A stretch of 64,000 nucleotides of DNA, from NCBI GenBank assembly GCA_050123275.1, contig JASFHK010000001.1, positions 62,001 to 126,000 on the forward strand, written 5' to 3'. This DNA comes from E44-bin88 sp050123275. GTDB lineage: Bacteria; Chloroflexota; Dehalococcoidia; Dehalococcoidales; BS750m-G39. The notes beneath the pieces are model-generated. The model made no database searches. It saw only the letters and a program-made list of their open reading frames with translations, and was not told where the DNA came from. Both the position numbers and the translations under genes were made by a program. This document shows, one piece after another, positions 8,856-16,002 of this stretch; positions within the stretch are counted from its first letter, which is position 1, and every line of letters begins with the position of its first letter.

Positions 8856-8890
8856 TCCCCTCCCCCCCCAAAAGTGAGGGGAAATTTGTG
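8856..8890 (+). terminator. Probable terminator after the exporter gene
   Basis: Arms TCCCCTC and GAGGGGA (ending at 8882) close a 13-nt loop and are followed by a short AATTTGT tract, 8 bp after the stop. Confidence 0.55.
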
Positions 8891-8901
8891 TCTTTAGCCC
8901 C

Positions 8902-8930
8902 TTACCTTATCCTGTTTTTTTCGTTATAAT
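8902..8930 (+). promoter_or_regulatory. Promoter of IPT protein 2
   Basis: A perfect TATAAT at 8925-8930 lies 17 bp downstream of TTACCT (8902-8907), giving a leader of about 65 nt that ends with GGAGGTGAGCA before the ATG. Confidence 0.6.
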
Positions 8931-9000
8931 GGTTGTAACGTTTATTTAAAGGTATCGGCGTGTTATTCACCCTGCCTGCGAAACCTGACGGAGGTGAGCA

Positions 9001-10824
9001 ATGAAACACAGCAAAATCTGGCGCGTCCTGGGGGCGGCGGTCGTCCTCTGCCTGTTGATGATGGCCATACCGGCCACGCCGGCAATGGCACAAACAATCG
9101 CCCTCTCGGCCTATAACGGCCCTCCGGGTACGGTGATAACCGTTTCCGGCTCCGGGTTCCTGCCCGGTACCGCCGGCGAGGTCTGGTTCGACTCCGACGG
9201 CGACGGTTACCGCGACTCGGGCGAGCCCTGGCGGGCGCTGACGACCGACGGCAGCGGTAACATCCCCAGCGGAGTTACCCTGACCGTACCCGCGGTCGAG
9301 CGCGACAGCTATTACGTGTGGGCCGACATCAGCATCGACGAAGATTACACCGCCTTCACCGTAACGCCGGAGATTTTCCTGGATGAAGACGAAGGCTATG
9401 TCGGCGATACGATTATCGTCGACGGCCAGGGTTTCTACGGCGGCGCCACCGTGACCGTCTACTACGATGGTTCCAGCGTGGGCACCAAGGCCACCACCAG
9501 CAGCGGAACCTTTACTAACTTCACCTTTACCGTGCCCGACAGCGTTGAGGGCTTCCACGACGTAGACGCCCGGGACTCGGCGGGCTTTTGCCCCGAAGTC
9601 CTTTTTGAAATCTCGCCCAAGATAACCCTTTCCCCCATCAGCGGCGATGTCGGCGATACGATAACCGTCACCGGTAAAGGCTTCGACGCCAGCTCGGACG
9701 TTGATGTCTACTTCGGTTCCACTAACGTGGCTTCGGCCATCACCAACACCAAGGGCACTTTTACCGATACCTTCGTGGTGCCCTCGACCTCGCGGGGCAG
9801 CCATACCGTGAACGCCGAGGACGAGGGTAGCAACGAGGCCGACGCCACCTTTACCGTCTCGGCCAGTATCAACATCAACCCGGCCAGCGGTCCTTCGGGA
9901 ACCACGGTAACCGTTACCGGCAACGGTTTCGATGCCAGCCGTACGGTGACCATCACCTATAACAGCGCCAGCGTGACCACCAATCCGACCACGGTGACGA
10001 CCAACACGGCGGGCTCTTTCAGCGCCACCTTCTCCGTGCCCGTGGGCATGGCCGGCAACTACCCGGTGGTAGCCACCGACGGCGTGGTCACGGCTTCGGC
10101 CACCTTTACTTCGACCACCAGCGCTACCATCAGCCCGGAGACCAGCGCCACTTCGCCCGGGCATGTGGGCAGTGAGCTGACCATTACCGGCACCGGCTTT
10201 ACCCCCAACGCCACCATCACCGTGACCTATTCGCTGACCGGAACGCAGACCGATACCCTGGCCACCGTCACCTCCAACGCCAGCGGTAACTTCACCATCC
10301 CCTTCACCATTCCCGCCAGCACGCACGGGGCGCACACTATAACCGTCACCGACGGCACTATCAGCATGCCCTTCGATTTCGTCATGGAGTCGACGCCGCC
10401 CGCGGCGCCGGAGCTGACTTTACCGTTGCCGCTGGAGAAGCTCAAGGACAACCTGTTCGAGTGGACGGCGGTTACCGACGACAGCATGCCGGTTACCTAC
10501 AACATTCAGGTATGCTCGGATAACACCTTCGCCACGGCCTCGCTGGTGGTGAACGAGACTGGCCTGACCGCGGCCACTTACACCTTGCCCGAGGACGAGA
10601 AGCTGGAATCGGCCAACGAGGAAGCGCCTTATTACTGGAGGGTGCAGGCGGTTGACGCCGCCTCTAACACGGGCGCCTGGTCGACGCCGGGCACCTTTAC
10701 CACCGGCTGGTCTTTCGAGTTTTCGGGGTGGGTGGTCTACGTCACCATGGCGGTGATTGCGATTGCCTTCTTCTTCCTGGGTTTGTGGCTGGGGAGAAGG
10801 GGCGGCGGTGGCGGATACTATTGA
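9001..10824 (+). CDS. IPT/TIG-repeat surface protein with C-terminal membrane anchor (paralogue 2)
   Basis: A 607-residue protein with an ATG nine bases after CGGAGGTG. The signal peptide is residues 1-30, with cleavage likely after PAMA. Five IPT/TIG-like repeats follow, each opening with a G-x-x-G/V-x-x-I/V-T/D-G-x-G-F signature (near residues 40, 140, 220, 300 and 395). A fibronectin-III-like domain (residues about 465-570) ends YYWRVQAVDAASNTGAW. A C-terminal helix (VTMAVIAIAFFFLGLWLG) and a glycine-rich tail ending GGGGGYY complete it. Domain order and the final 150 residues match the gene at 4606, so the two arose by duplication around the exporter gene. Thr/Ser-rich repeats suggest possible glycosylation. 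Function unknown; an adhesin or envelope scaffold is plausible. Confidence 0.82.
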   Translation: MKHSKIWRVLGAAVVLCLLMMAIPATPAMAQTIALSAYNGPPGTVITVSGSGFLPGTAGEVWFDSDGDGYRDSGEPWRALTTDGSGNIPSGVTLTVPAVERDSYYVWADISIDEDYTAFTVTPEIFLDEDEGYVGDTIIVDGQGFYGGATVTVYYDGSSVGTKATTSSGTFTNFTFTVPDSVEGFHDVDARDSAGFCPEVLFEISPKITLSPISGDVGDTITVTGKGFDASSDVDVYFGSTNVASAITNTKGTFTDTFVVPSTSRGSHTVNAEDEGSNEADATFTVSASININPASGPSGTTVTVTGNGFDASRTVTITYNSASVTTNPTTVTTNTAGSFSATFSVPVGMAGNYPVVATDGVVTASATFTSTTSATISPETSATSPGHVGSELTITGTGFTPNATITVTYSLTGTQTDTLATVTSNASGNFTIPFTIPASTHGAHTITVTDGTISMPFDFVMESTPPAAPELTLPLPLEKLKDNLFEWTAVTDDSMPVTYNIQVCSDNTFATASLVVNETGLTAATYTLPEDEKLESANEEAPYYWRVQAVDAASNTGAWSTPGTFTTGWSFEFSGWVVYVTMAVIAIAFFFLGLWLGRRGGGGGYY

Positions 10825-10844
10825 TTTAGCTTAAATAATAGATA

Positions 10845-10878
10845 AAGAGAGAGGGGGCCGCAAGGCCCTCTCTTTTTT
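10845..10878 (+). terminator. Strong terminator after IPT protein 2
   Basis: A hairpin with arms AGAGAG(GG)GGCC and GGCCCTCTCT around GCAA is followed by TTTTTT. It lies between convergent genes, so it may also help end transcription of the FtsZ-like gene. Confidence 0.8.
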
Positions 10879-10899
10879 AGCATATTGATAACTATTAGG

Positions 10900-12210
10900 C
10901 TAATTATTCTGAGCTCTGCATCTGCGCAAAAATGCTTCAAGAGAGAATTCATCAGTTTTTAAGCCCCTAAGCAATTGCGTATATTCCTCTTCTCTTTTAA
11001 TATCTGCCAATCCTAACTTTGATGCAAAATTGGTTGCAATTAGGGTGATCTTTAATTTATTAGCAAGATCAGGATTCTGGGCTACGCCAAAGATGATATT
11101 AGCCTCGGGGTTTATGACTTGCTTTAGTACATCAGCTGCCTCATTAACTTCATATAAGGTGAGATTAGCGCCACCAGAAATATGAAGTAGCACGCTCTTT
11201 GAGTTATCAATTGAGACGTCCATCAAAGGGCTATTGATAGCTGCCTTAGCTGCGTCCACGGCCCGGTTTTTACCTTCTCCTGTGCCTATAGACATCCAAG
11301 CTGGTCCCGAATTCTCCAATAGAGCCTTGACATCAGCAATACTAAGTGTAATCAGCCCAGGGCCAGTAATAGTTTCAGCAACAGCCCAAATGCATTCCTT
11401 CAGCAAATCGTCAACTAGCTCGAAGGCATTATCAACGCATGTCTTCTGGTCAAAGAGGTCGAGTAGCTTATCATTAGGAATAATAACAAGGGTGTCTGAT
11501 TTGCCTAACAATTGAACAATGCCATCCTCAGCCACCTCAGTACGGTGAACGCCTTCAAAGGTAAATGGCTTGGTGACTACAGCAATGGTCAAAGCCCCAG
11601 TTTGCTTGCTTATCTCGGCCACCACTGGAGCTGCACCAGTACCAGTGCCGCCCCCCATCCCAGCAACAATAAATACTATCTCAACCCCAGAGACAACCTG
11701 CTTAATTTTGTCGCTACTTTCCTTGGCTGCTCTCTGTCCTAGATTATGGTCGCCGCCTACTCCTAATCCTTTGGTGAGCTTTTCTCCGATTTGAACGCGG
11801 ATAGGGACTTTGGTAGTGGAGAGGGCACGAGCATCAGTGTTCATGGCGATAAATTCCACACCCGGAATCTGCTTACTGACCATGCGGGTGATCGCGCTGC
11901 AGCCACTACCACCCAAGCCTATAACTTTAATTTTAGCTTGTTCAGATATGAATATTTCCTGGGATTTATCTGATACATGCTGTTTTTTGGTAGTCTTAAC
12001 CTTATGCGCTACAGTTTCTAAATCGGCGGCGTTGGATTTAGCTATTATAGTTAAAGCAAATCTAGTGCATAGTGATGCAGCAAGTAGCGCCAGTCCCACG
12101 TACCAAAAAATGCCCCCGAAGGGCAATGCTATTGAAGCTATTACAGCTGCGACAATTGTGGTAAGCTTCAATTTTGGTAAAGATGGTTTGAATAACTGTG
12201 ACCAGTTCAT
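10900..12210 (-). CDS. FtsZ paralogue with N-terminal membrane anchor and altered T7 loop
   Basis: 436 residues from an ATG at 12210. Residues 17-56 form two adjoining hydrophobic helices (TTIVAAVIASIALPFGG; VGLALLAASLC) that no standard FtsZ has, then a basic linker (about 58-90). From residue 92 the protein is a full FtsZ: GLGGSGCSAITRM (98-110), FIAMNTDA, the tubulin signature GMGGGTGTGAAP (184-195), TKPFTFEG and the C-terminal subdomain. The T7 loop, normally NLDFAD, reads TLSIAD (288-293): the conserved Asn and first catalytic Asp are replaced by Thr and Ser and only the second Asp remains, so GTP hydrolysis across the filament interface may be weak. The linker is short and the end SLEAFLRRC resembles the FtsZ tail peptide that binds membrane tethers. 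Base composition is markedly more AT-rich than its neighbours. Confidence 0.9.
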   Translation of the reverse strand: MNWSQLFKPSLPKLKLTTIVAAVIASIALPFGGIFWYVGLALLAASLCTRFALTIIAKSNAADLETVAHKVKTTKKQHVSDKSQEIFISEQAKIKVIGLGGSGCSAITRMVSKQIPGVEFIAMNTDARALSTTKVPIRVQIGEKLTKGLGVGGDHNLGQRAAKESSDKIKQVVSGVEIVFIVAGMGGGTGTGAAPVVAEISKQTGALTIAVVTKPFTFEGVHRTEVAEDGIVQLLGKSDTLVIIPNDKLLDLFDQKTCVDNAFELVDDLLKECIWAVAETITGPGLITLSIADVKALLENSGPAWMSIGTGEGKNRAVDAAKAAINSPLMDVSIDNSKSVLLHISGGANLTLYEVNEAADVLKQVINPEANIIFGVAQNPDLANKLKITLIATNFASKLGLADIKREEEYTQLLRGLKTDEFSLEAFLRRCRAQNN

Positions 12211-12228
12211 TCCCAACTCTCGATATCT

Positions 12229-12549
12229 TCAGAACAAGACTCGACTTTGAATAATTTGGAAAACCAGTAGACAAATCAGTCCGAGTAATAGGGCTCCCCT
12301 GCTACTGAACAACCCCCGGAATGCAGCAGCCACTGTCATTCCAGGTAGTTTGGTGATCTCGATTAATTCCATAAACGCCCAGAGAGCAGCCATAAGGAAT
12401 AGAAATCCTGCTATGGCAACTGATCTGACGAGAACAATGTTACTGGCTAAAACTTCGACACTCGCTATACCGGTGAGTAGGGGGACAGAGATAGCCGCAA
12501 GTATAGAAGCTGCTTGAAATGTTTCTTGCATCCCGAAGGATTCTCTCAA
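12229..12549 (-). CDS. Small three-helix membrane protein, partner of the anchored FtsZ
   Basis: 106 residues if translation starts at the TTG at 12549, which has GGAGG six bases upstream; the ATG at 12531 lacks a ribosome site, as does an ATG at 12609. Three hydrophobic segments lie at about residues 12-31, 43-60 and 85-101, separated by a short acidic/polar stretch (MELIEITKLPG) and a small basic loop (FRGLFSSRG). It ends 18 bp before the FtsZ-like start on the same strand and shares its low GC, so the two form an operon. I recognise no family. A membrane partner or positioning factor for the FtsZ-like protein is an inference from context. Confidence 0.7.
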   Translation of the reverse strand: MRESFGMQETFQAASILAAISVPLLTGIASVEVLASNIVLVRSVAIAGFLFLMAALWAFMELIEITKLPGMTVAAAFRGLFSSRGALLLGLICLLVFQIIQSRVLF

Positions 12550-12649
12550 TTTGATCCTCCAAAGGAATACTGCACTTCTAGTATTTTGTGGGGTTAAATT
12601 GTAGCACATCCTAGCTTATAACTCCATATCCCCTCACCCCCTCACCCCC

Positions 12650-14020
12650 TCATCTCTCCTCCCCTATAGCTGTTCTCACCTCATATCTCTCCCCCGCCTC
12701 AACCACCAATGCCAGGCTCATCAGGCAATCATCATGCCCCTCAGAGGGGCTGACATAGAAATTTATGGCCTGTGACGGGCGGAAACGACACTTTGCCCTT
12801 GCCATCTCTTTCCAGAACTCCTTACACTCATTTGAGCCGTCCCGTGCGTAAACTTTGAGCCGACCCGAGTTTATCGCTGCCAATAACCTAAAGCCCAGCT
12901 CGGACTTGCTTTTGGCGGTGAAGGTGAAGGGGGAGACTTTGGAGCCGAGGGCTTTTTTCAAAAAGGAGCTTACCGGCTGGCCCAGCCCCGTGGCGTCGAC
13001 CACGATTTTGCGGCATTTCCAAACGTTTTTGAGTATATCCACCAGGCGGGGGTAAAGCTCGGCGTGCTTTTGGCCCGTCCAGCGGTAGTGCTCGACCACT
13101 TTAATACCGGGCTGCTTCTGGATGTCGTCGCACAGCGAGAAGTCCAGTTCGCCGACGGTGACCACGGTGGAATCGCGGCGCGGCTTTGAGTCGCTGTGCT
13201 CCTCCTCGGCCTCTCCGGCCAGGTCGATGCCGGCTATGTAGGTTTTGCCCCGCTCGGCGCGTCTTTTGCGGGGGTGCTCGCCCTGGAGTTGCGCCAGCTG
13301 CTGAAGATTTAAAAAGCCGCCGCCGCCGCTGACGGGCAGCAGCCGGTACTGGGTCAAAAAGAGGGGGTGGTTTTCGCCCAGCCGCTCCCTTTCCGCCTCG
13401 ACGTAGGCGCGGTAGTCGGGGTTATAGCCGGCGATGGTCTCCCAGTCGTAGCGGAAGTGCCGTTTCAGGCCGTCCTTCCGCTCCAGCTCCAGATTCGTTT
13501 GCTTGACCTCTTCCAGCAACGTGGCATCGTCCCAGGTGGTGCCGTAGTGAACGGTGGTGACGTTGGTGGTGGCCCCCATCGGCTTGAACTCCTTGCTGTA
13601 CTTCTCTTTGCTCACGTCCTGCGCCTCGTCAATCTCGAGCAGGATATGGGCTGTGTTGCCGACGACGTTGGCCTGCTCGTCGGCGGAGAGAAAGATGGCG
13701 CGGGCGTTACCCAGCCGGATGATATAGCCCAGCTCGGGCGTCCAGAGGCCGCCGAACCCGGCGTCGTTGAGGCGGTCGCGCAGGCGTATCATGGAGATGA
13801 CCGTCTGTGGCTTGAAGGTAGGGGAGCACTTGACCAGGTTTTTGGACTGCGCCATGTAGAAAGTGAGCAGCAGCAATTCAACTTGAGCCGAAAGCTCGTT
13901 CTTGCCTCCCTGCCGCGCCATCTCCACGGAGAAGGTAAGCCCCTTCCCCTCGAAGACGCTGTCCAGGATGGCCGCCGCCACCTCCCGCTGGTAGGGGTGG
14001 AGCTTATTGATTGTGTTCAC
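12650..14020 (-). CDS. Phage terminase large subunit
   Basis: 456 residues from a GTG at 14020. This is the ATPase/nuclease that cuts phage DNA and drives it into the capsid. The N-terminal ATPase has an adenine-binding HPYQREV element, a terminase-style Walker A (MARQGGKNE, about residues 34-42) and Walker B with the catalytic Glu (ILLEIDEAQ). The C-terminal RNase H-fold nuclease shows its acidic triad in GIDLAGE, VVDATGLG and GHDDCLMSLAL. All motifs are intact, so the gene may be functional. Between it and the two small genes upstream sits an inserted repeat (14057-14252). The matching portal gene is in the left block. Confidence 0.9.
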   Translation of the reverse strand: MNTINKLHPYQREVAAAILDSVFEGKGLTFSVEMARQGGKNELSAQVELLLLTFYMAQSKNLVKCSPTFKPQTVISMIRLRDRLNDAGFGGLWTPELGYIIRLGNARAIFLSADEQANVVGNTAHILLEIDEAQDVSKEKYSKEFKPMGATTNVTTVHYGTTWDDATLLEEVKQTNLELERKDGLKRHFRYDWETIAGYNPDYRAYVEAERERLGENHPLFLTQYRLLPVSGGGGFLNLQQLAQLQGEHPRKRRAERGKTYIAGIDLAGEAEEEHSDSKPRRDSTVVTVGELDFSLCDDIQKQPGIKVVEHYRWTGQKHAELYPRLVDILKNVWKCRKIVVDATGLGQPVSSFLKKALGSKVSPFTFTAKSKSELGFRLLAAINSGRLKVYARDGSNECKEFWKEMARAKCRFRPSQAINFYVSPSEGHDDCLMSLALVVEAGERYEVRTAIGEER

Positions 14021-14056
14021 TGTTTTTCTGTCATGGAGACCGTCGCTTATCGTGTT

Positions 14057-14089
14057 CTGTCATTGCGAGCGTAGCGAAGCAATCTCCCC
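14057..14089. repeat. 33-bp dispersed repeat, copy 1
   Basis: The stretch starting CTGTCATTGCGAGCG and ending AAGCAATCTCCCC is identical to positions 34339-34371. It abuts the end of the MITE-like element in both places. Similar GCGAGCG-type dispersed motifs are common in bacterial intergenic regions. Confidence 0.8.
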
Positions 14090-14092
14090 CCT

Positions 14093-14252
14093 CCACTCTG
14101 TTGGGCGAACGTCTTTCCTGCCCACCCAAAACCCTCCCTATAAGGGTGAAACCCCTTACATATCCCCTTATTTCGGGGGTTCTAAAGGGGGCAAAGCCCC
14201 CTTTGTACCTTAAAAGGGCGGAGGGCGGGAATAGATAAAATCGGGGTGGGGG
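14093..14252 (-). repeat. MITE-like palindrome-rich repeat, copy A
   Basis: About 160 bp inserted between the terminase gene and the small gene upstream of it. Read on the minus strand it begins CCCCACCCCGATTTTATC, continues TATTCCCGCCCTCCGCCC, and contains the internal palindrome AGGGGGCTTTGCCCCCT. It ends near AACGTTCGCCCAACAGAG (positions 14093-14112 region). Three more copies occur at 20196, 34368 and 55646. It encodes nothing. Confidence 0.75.
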
Positions 14253-14260
14253 TATCCCCT

Positions 14261-14611
14261 CTATTTGTTCACCATCTGCCCGATGCCGAGCCCGAGGGGG
14301 AGGGCGACGTCTTTGAGGACATTCTCGATGGCCTCTTTCAAGCCCTGCTTCTGCTCCTTACTGATTTTGTACTTCGCCTTCACCAGCCGCACCAGCGTGT
14401 TGGTGGCTTCCATGAGCAGCTTGATGTTCTCCGGGTCATTGGCCAGCAGGGACTTTATCTTCACGCGCAGCAGGGCAATCTCGTCGTCGAAGCCCTCCAC
14501 GCCCACCGCCAGCTCGAAGTCGATGCGCTCGGCCTCGTCGAGCGCTCTGGTGTAAAAGCCGGGCTTTTTAGCTTTTGGCGCGCTTTTTCTTGGTTTGGCT
14601 TTTTCCGCCAT
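14261..14611 (-). CDS. Phage packaging-associated small protein
   Basis: 116 residues from an ATG at 14611 with GGAGAG just upstream. A basic, Lys/Pro/Ala-rich N-terminus (about residues 1-18) is followed by predicted long helices with the pattern EGFDDEIALLRVKIKSLL and TLVRLVKAKYKI, then an amphipathic C-terminus. Such small helical, basic proteins directly upstream of the large terminase usually are the small terminase subunit or a phage protein of unknown role. The stop codon lies about 10 bp from the edge of the inserted repeat. Assignment is by position and size only. Confidence 0.6.
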   Translation of the reverse strand: MAEKAKPRKSAPKAKKPGFYTRALDEAERIDFELAVGVEGFDDEIALLRVKIKSLLANDPENIKLLMEATNTLVRLVKAKYKISKEQKQGLKEAIENVLKDVALPLGLGIGQMVNK

Positions 14612-14714
14612 GCGGCTTCTCTCCGTTCTTTAGCAACCGGGCGCTGGCCAGCACGATGGTGTGGGCGGCCAAGTCCCAGCGCTGGATTTCGACGGCTAAT
14701 CTCAGCAATCTCAT
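14568..14714 (-). CDS. 48-residue phage-block ORF
   Basis: An ATG at 14714 follows a strong AAAGGAGGGGCG site. The peptide (MRLLRLAVEIQRWDLAAHT at its start) is a single amphipathic helix followed by a very basic tail rich in Lys, Arg and Gly. It overlaps the next gene by 44 bp in another frame, a typical phage arrangement. It is the first gene of the right phage block, about 60 bp downstream of operator copy B. Function unknown; the ribosome site and operator support that it is real. Confidence 0.55.
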   Translation of the reverse strand: MRLLRLAVEIQRWDLAAHTIVLASARLLKNGEKPHGGKSQTKKKRAKS

Positions 14715-14774
14715 CGCCCCTCCTTTACATAACCCAAAAAACGGAACCCCGGAGCGCTAATCCCGTAAAAATGT

Positions 14775-14790
14775 TAGCACATATGTTCTA
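14775..14790. promoter_or_regulatory. Near-palindromic operator, copy B (right phage block)
   Basis: TAGCACATATGTTCTA matches copy A at 4471-4486 except for the two central bases, and the flanks are also similar (ATG before it, TA-rich then C-rich after it, then CTTTTGTC versus CTTTGTCAC). On the minus strand it overlaps the spacer before a TAACAT -10-like hexamer, about 60 bp upstream of the 48-residue ORF. Confidence 0.55.
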
Positions 14791-14816
14791 ATACCGCCAC
14801 CGGCCTTTGTCACGTA

Positions 14817-14844
14817 TTGCTATTGGGGCGCTTGGCGTTATAGA
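14817..14844 (+). promoter_or_regulatory. Candidate promoter giving a nearly leaderless transcript
   Basis: TTGCTA (14817-14822), 16 bp, then TATAGA (14839-14844). Transcription would start about 5 nt before the ATG at 14857, and no Shine-Dalgarno sequence is present there. Confidence 0.4.
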
Positions 14845-14856
14845 ATAGGCTGTCAA

Positions 14857-15552
14857 ATGAGTGTCGCCAAACAGCTCTACCGTCTCCAGGAAGTCGACCT
14901 TGAGATTGAGTCCGGCGAGCGGGCTTTTGAGCAGGTCACCAGCCAGCTCGGTGAAAGCCGGACGGTCGTGGCCGCCCGGGAAAAGCTGCAGCAGGAGCAA
15001 GAGCGCCTGAAGGAGGCGAGTCACCAGCAGCACGATGCGGAGTGGGAGATTGACGACATCACCACCAAGCTGGCCGCCGCCGAGGAGCAGCTCTTCAGCG
15101 GGCGGGTCAAGATTCCCAAGGAGCTTTCCAACCTCCAGCACGAGGTCGAGGCCTTTAAATCCCGCCGCAACCAGCTCGAAGAGCAGGCGCTGGATATAAT
15201 CGATAAAGTTGAAGCCTCCGAGGCCAAGGTGGCCCGGATAAGCAAGGAGCTGGAGAAGCTCACCGCCGAGTGGCAGCGCCAGCAAAAAGAGCTTAACGCC
15301 GAGATGGAGCGGCTCAAGACCAGCCTCGCCGAGCTTAAAGCCAGGCGCCAGAAGCTGGTGGAGGCAATCCAGCCCTCGGCCTACGAGTCCTACCAGCGTT
15401 TGAGAAAGGGGAAGGGGACAGCCGTGGCCAGGGTGGAGCAGGGCATCTGCCGCGGCTGCCGTATATCGCTGCCCACCACCGACCTCCAGCAGGCACGCAG
15501 CGGCCGGCTGGTCTCCTGCAGCAGCTGCGGGCGCATCCTCTTCCTGCCCTGA
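14857..15552 (+). CDS. Coiled-coil protein with C4 zinc ribbon
   Basis: 231 residues. Residues about 5-180 form an antiparallel coiled coil rich in Glu, Lys and Leu, interrupted by the conserved hairpin KIPKELSNLQHEVE near residues 86-99. The C-terminus holds a zinc ribbon with two CxxC pairs (CRGCRISLP near residue 196 and CSSCGRILF near residue 221). This is the widespread bacterial zf-RING_7/DUF164 family, often found next to RNase H as here; its molecular role is not established, though nucleic-acid or chaperone-like functions have been suggested. The RNase HI gene starts 8 bp after its stop, so the two form an operon. There is no ribosome binding site, consistent with a leaderless mRNA. 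Confidence 0.82.
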   Translation: MSVAKQLYRLQEVDLEIESGERAFEQVTSQLGESRTVVAAREKLQQEQERLKEASHQQHDAEWEIDDITTKLAAAEEQLFSGRVKIPKELSNLQHEVEAFKSRRNQLEEQALDIIDKVEASEAKVARISKELEKLTAEWQRQQKELNAEMERLKTSLAELKARRQKLVEAIQPSAYESYQRLRKGKGTAVARVEQGICRGCRISLPTTDLQQARSGRLVSCSSCGRILFLP

Positions 15553-15560
15553 AGAAGCCA

Positions 15561-15971
15561 GTGAGTCAGTACAGCTTTACCATCTACACCGACGGCGCTT
15601 CCCGTAATAACCCGGGCCCGGCGGCTATCGGCGCTCTCATCAAGGACGGCGCGGGCCAGACCGTGGCCACTATCTCCGAGACCATCGGCACCGCCACCAA
15701 CAACCAGGCGGAGTACACCGCCGTCATTACCGCTCTGGAAAAGGCCATCGGTTTGGGCGCCCGCCGCGTGGTGATAAAGTCGGACTCGGAGCTGGTGGTC
15801 AAGCAGCTCAACGGCGAGTACAAAGTCAAGAAGGCCGGCCTGCGCCCTCTCTATCAGGAGGTGGTCCGCCTCGCCGGCGCGCTGGAAAACTTTACCATCG
15901 CCCACATTCCCCGCGCCCAGAACAAAGAAGCCGACGGGCTGGCCAACCAGGCTCTCGACAGCCCTTATTGA
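15561..15971 (+). CDS. rnhA: Ribonuclease HI family protein
   Basis: 136 residues from a GTG with GAAGAAG upstream. RNase H degrades the RNA strand of RNA-DNA hybrids. The acidic active site is visible: Asp in YTDGASRNNPGPAA (about residue 10), Glu in NNQAEYTAVI (about residue 50), Asp in IKSDSELVVKQLNGEYKVK (about residue 74) and the final Asp in NKEADGLANQA (about residue 127). The basic-protrusion handle of E. coli RNase HI is missing, as in the short bacterial and archaeal branch. The promoter of the RNase P RNA overlaps the stop codon region. Confidence 0.9.
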   Translation: MSQYSFTIYTDGASRNNPGPAAIGALIKDGAGQTVATISETIGTATNNQAEYTAVITALEKAIGLGARRVVIKSDSELVVKQLNGEYKVKKAGLRPLYQEVVRLAGALENFTIAHIPRAQNKEADGLANQALDSPY

Positions 15972-15996
15972 CTAATCCCCACCTCCATACTACACT
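15968..15996 (+). promoter_or_regulatory. Promoter of the RNase P RNA
   Basis: TTGACT at 15968-15973, exactly 17 bp, TACACT at 15991-15996; the predicted start matches the first base of the P1 helix. The -35 box contains the stop codon of the RNase H gene. Confidence 0.7.
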
Positions 15997-16002
15997 ATCC
16001 TT

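Noticed and set aside
8902..10335. A 477-codon open frame antisense to IPT protein 2
   Set aside because: Composition is Gly/Arg/His/Val-rich without motifs, and it ignores the promoter and signal peptide of the plus-strand gene.
10900..12210. Reading the FtsZ-like gene as the ordinary division ftsZ of the organism
   Set aside because: The membrane anchor, altered T7 loop, AT-rich composition, and absence of ftsA, sepF or mur neighbours argue for a paralogue, although the rest of the genome was not available to check.
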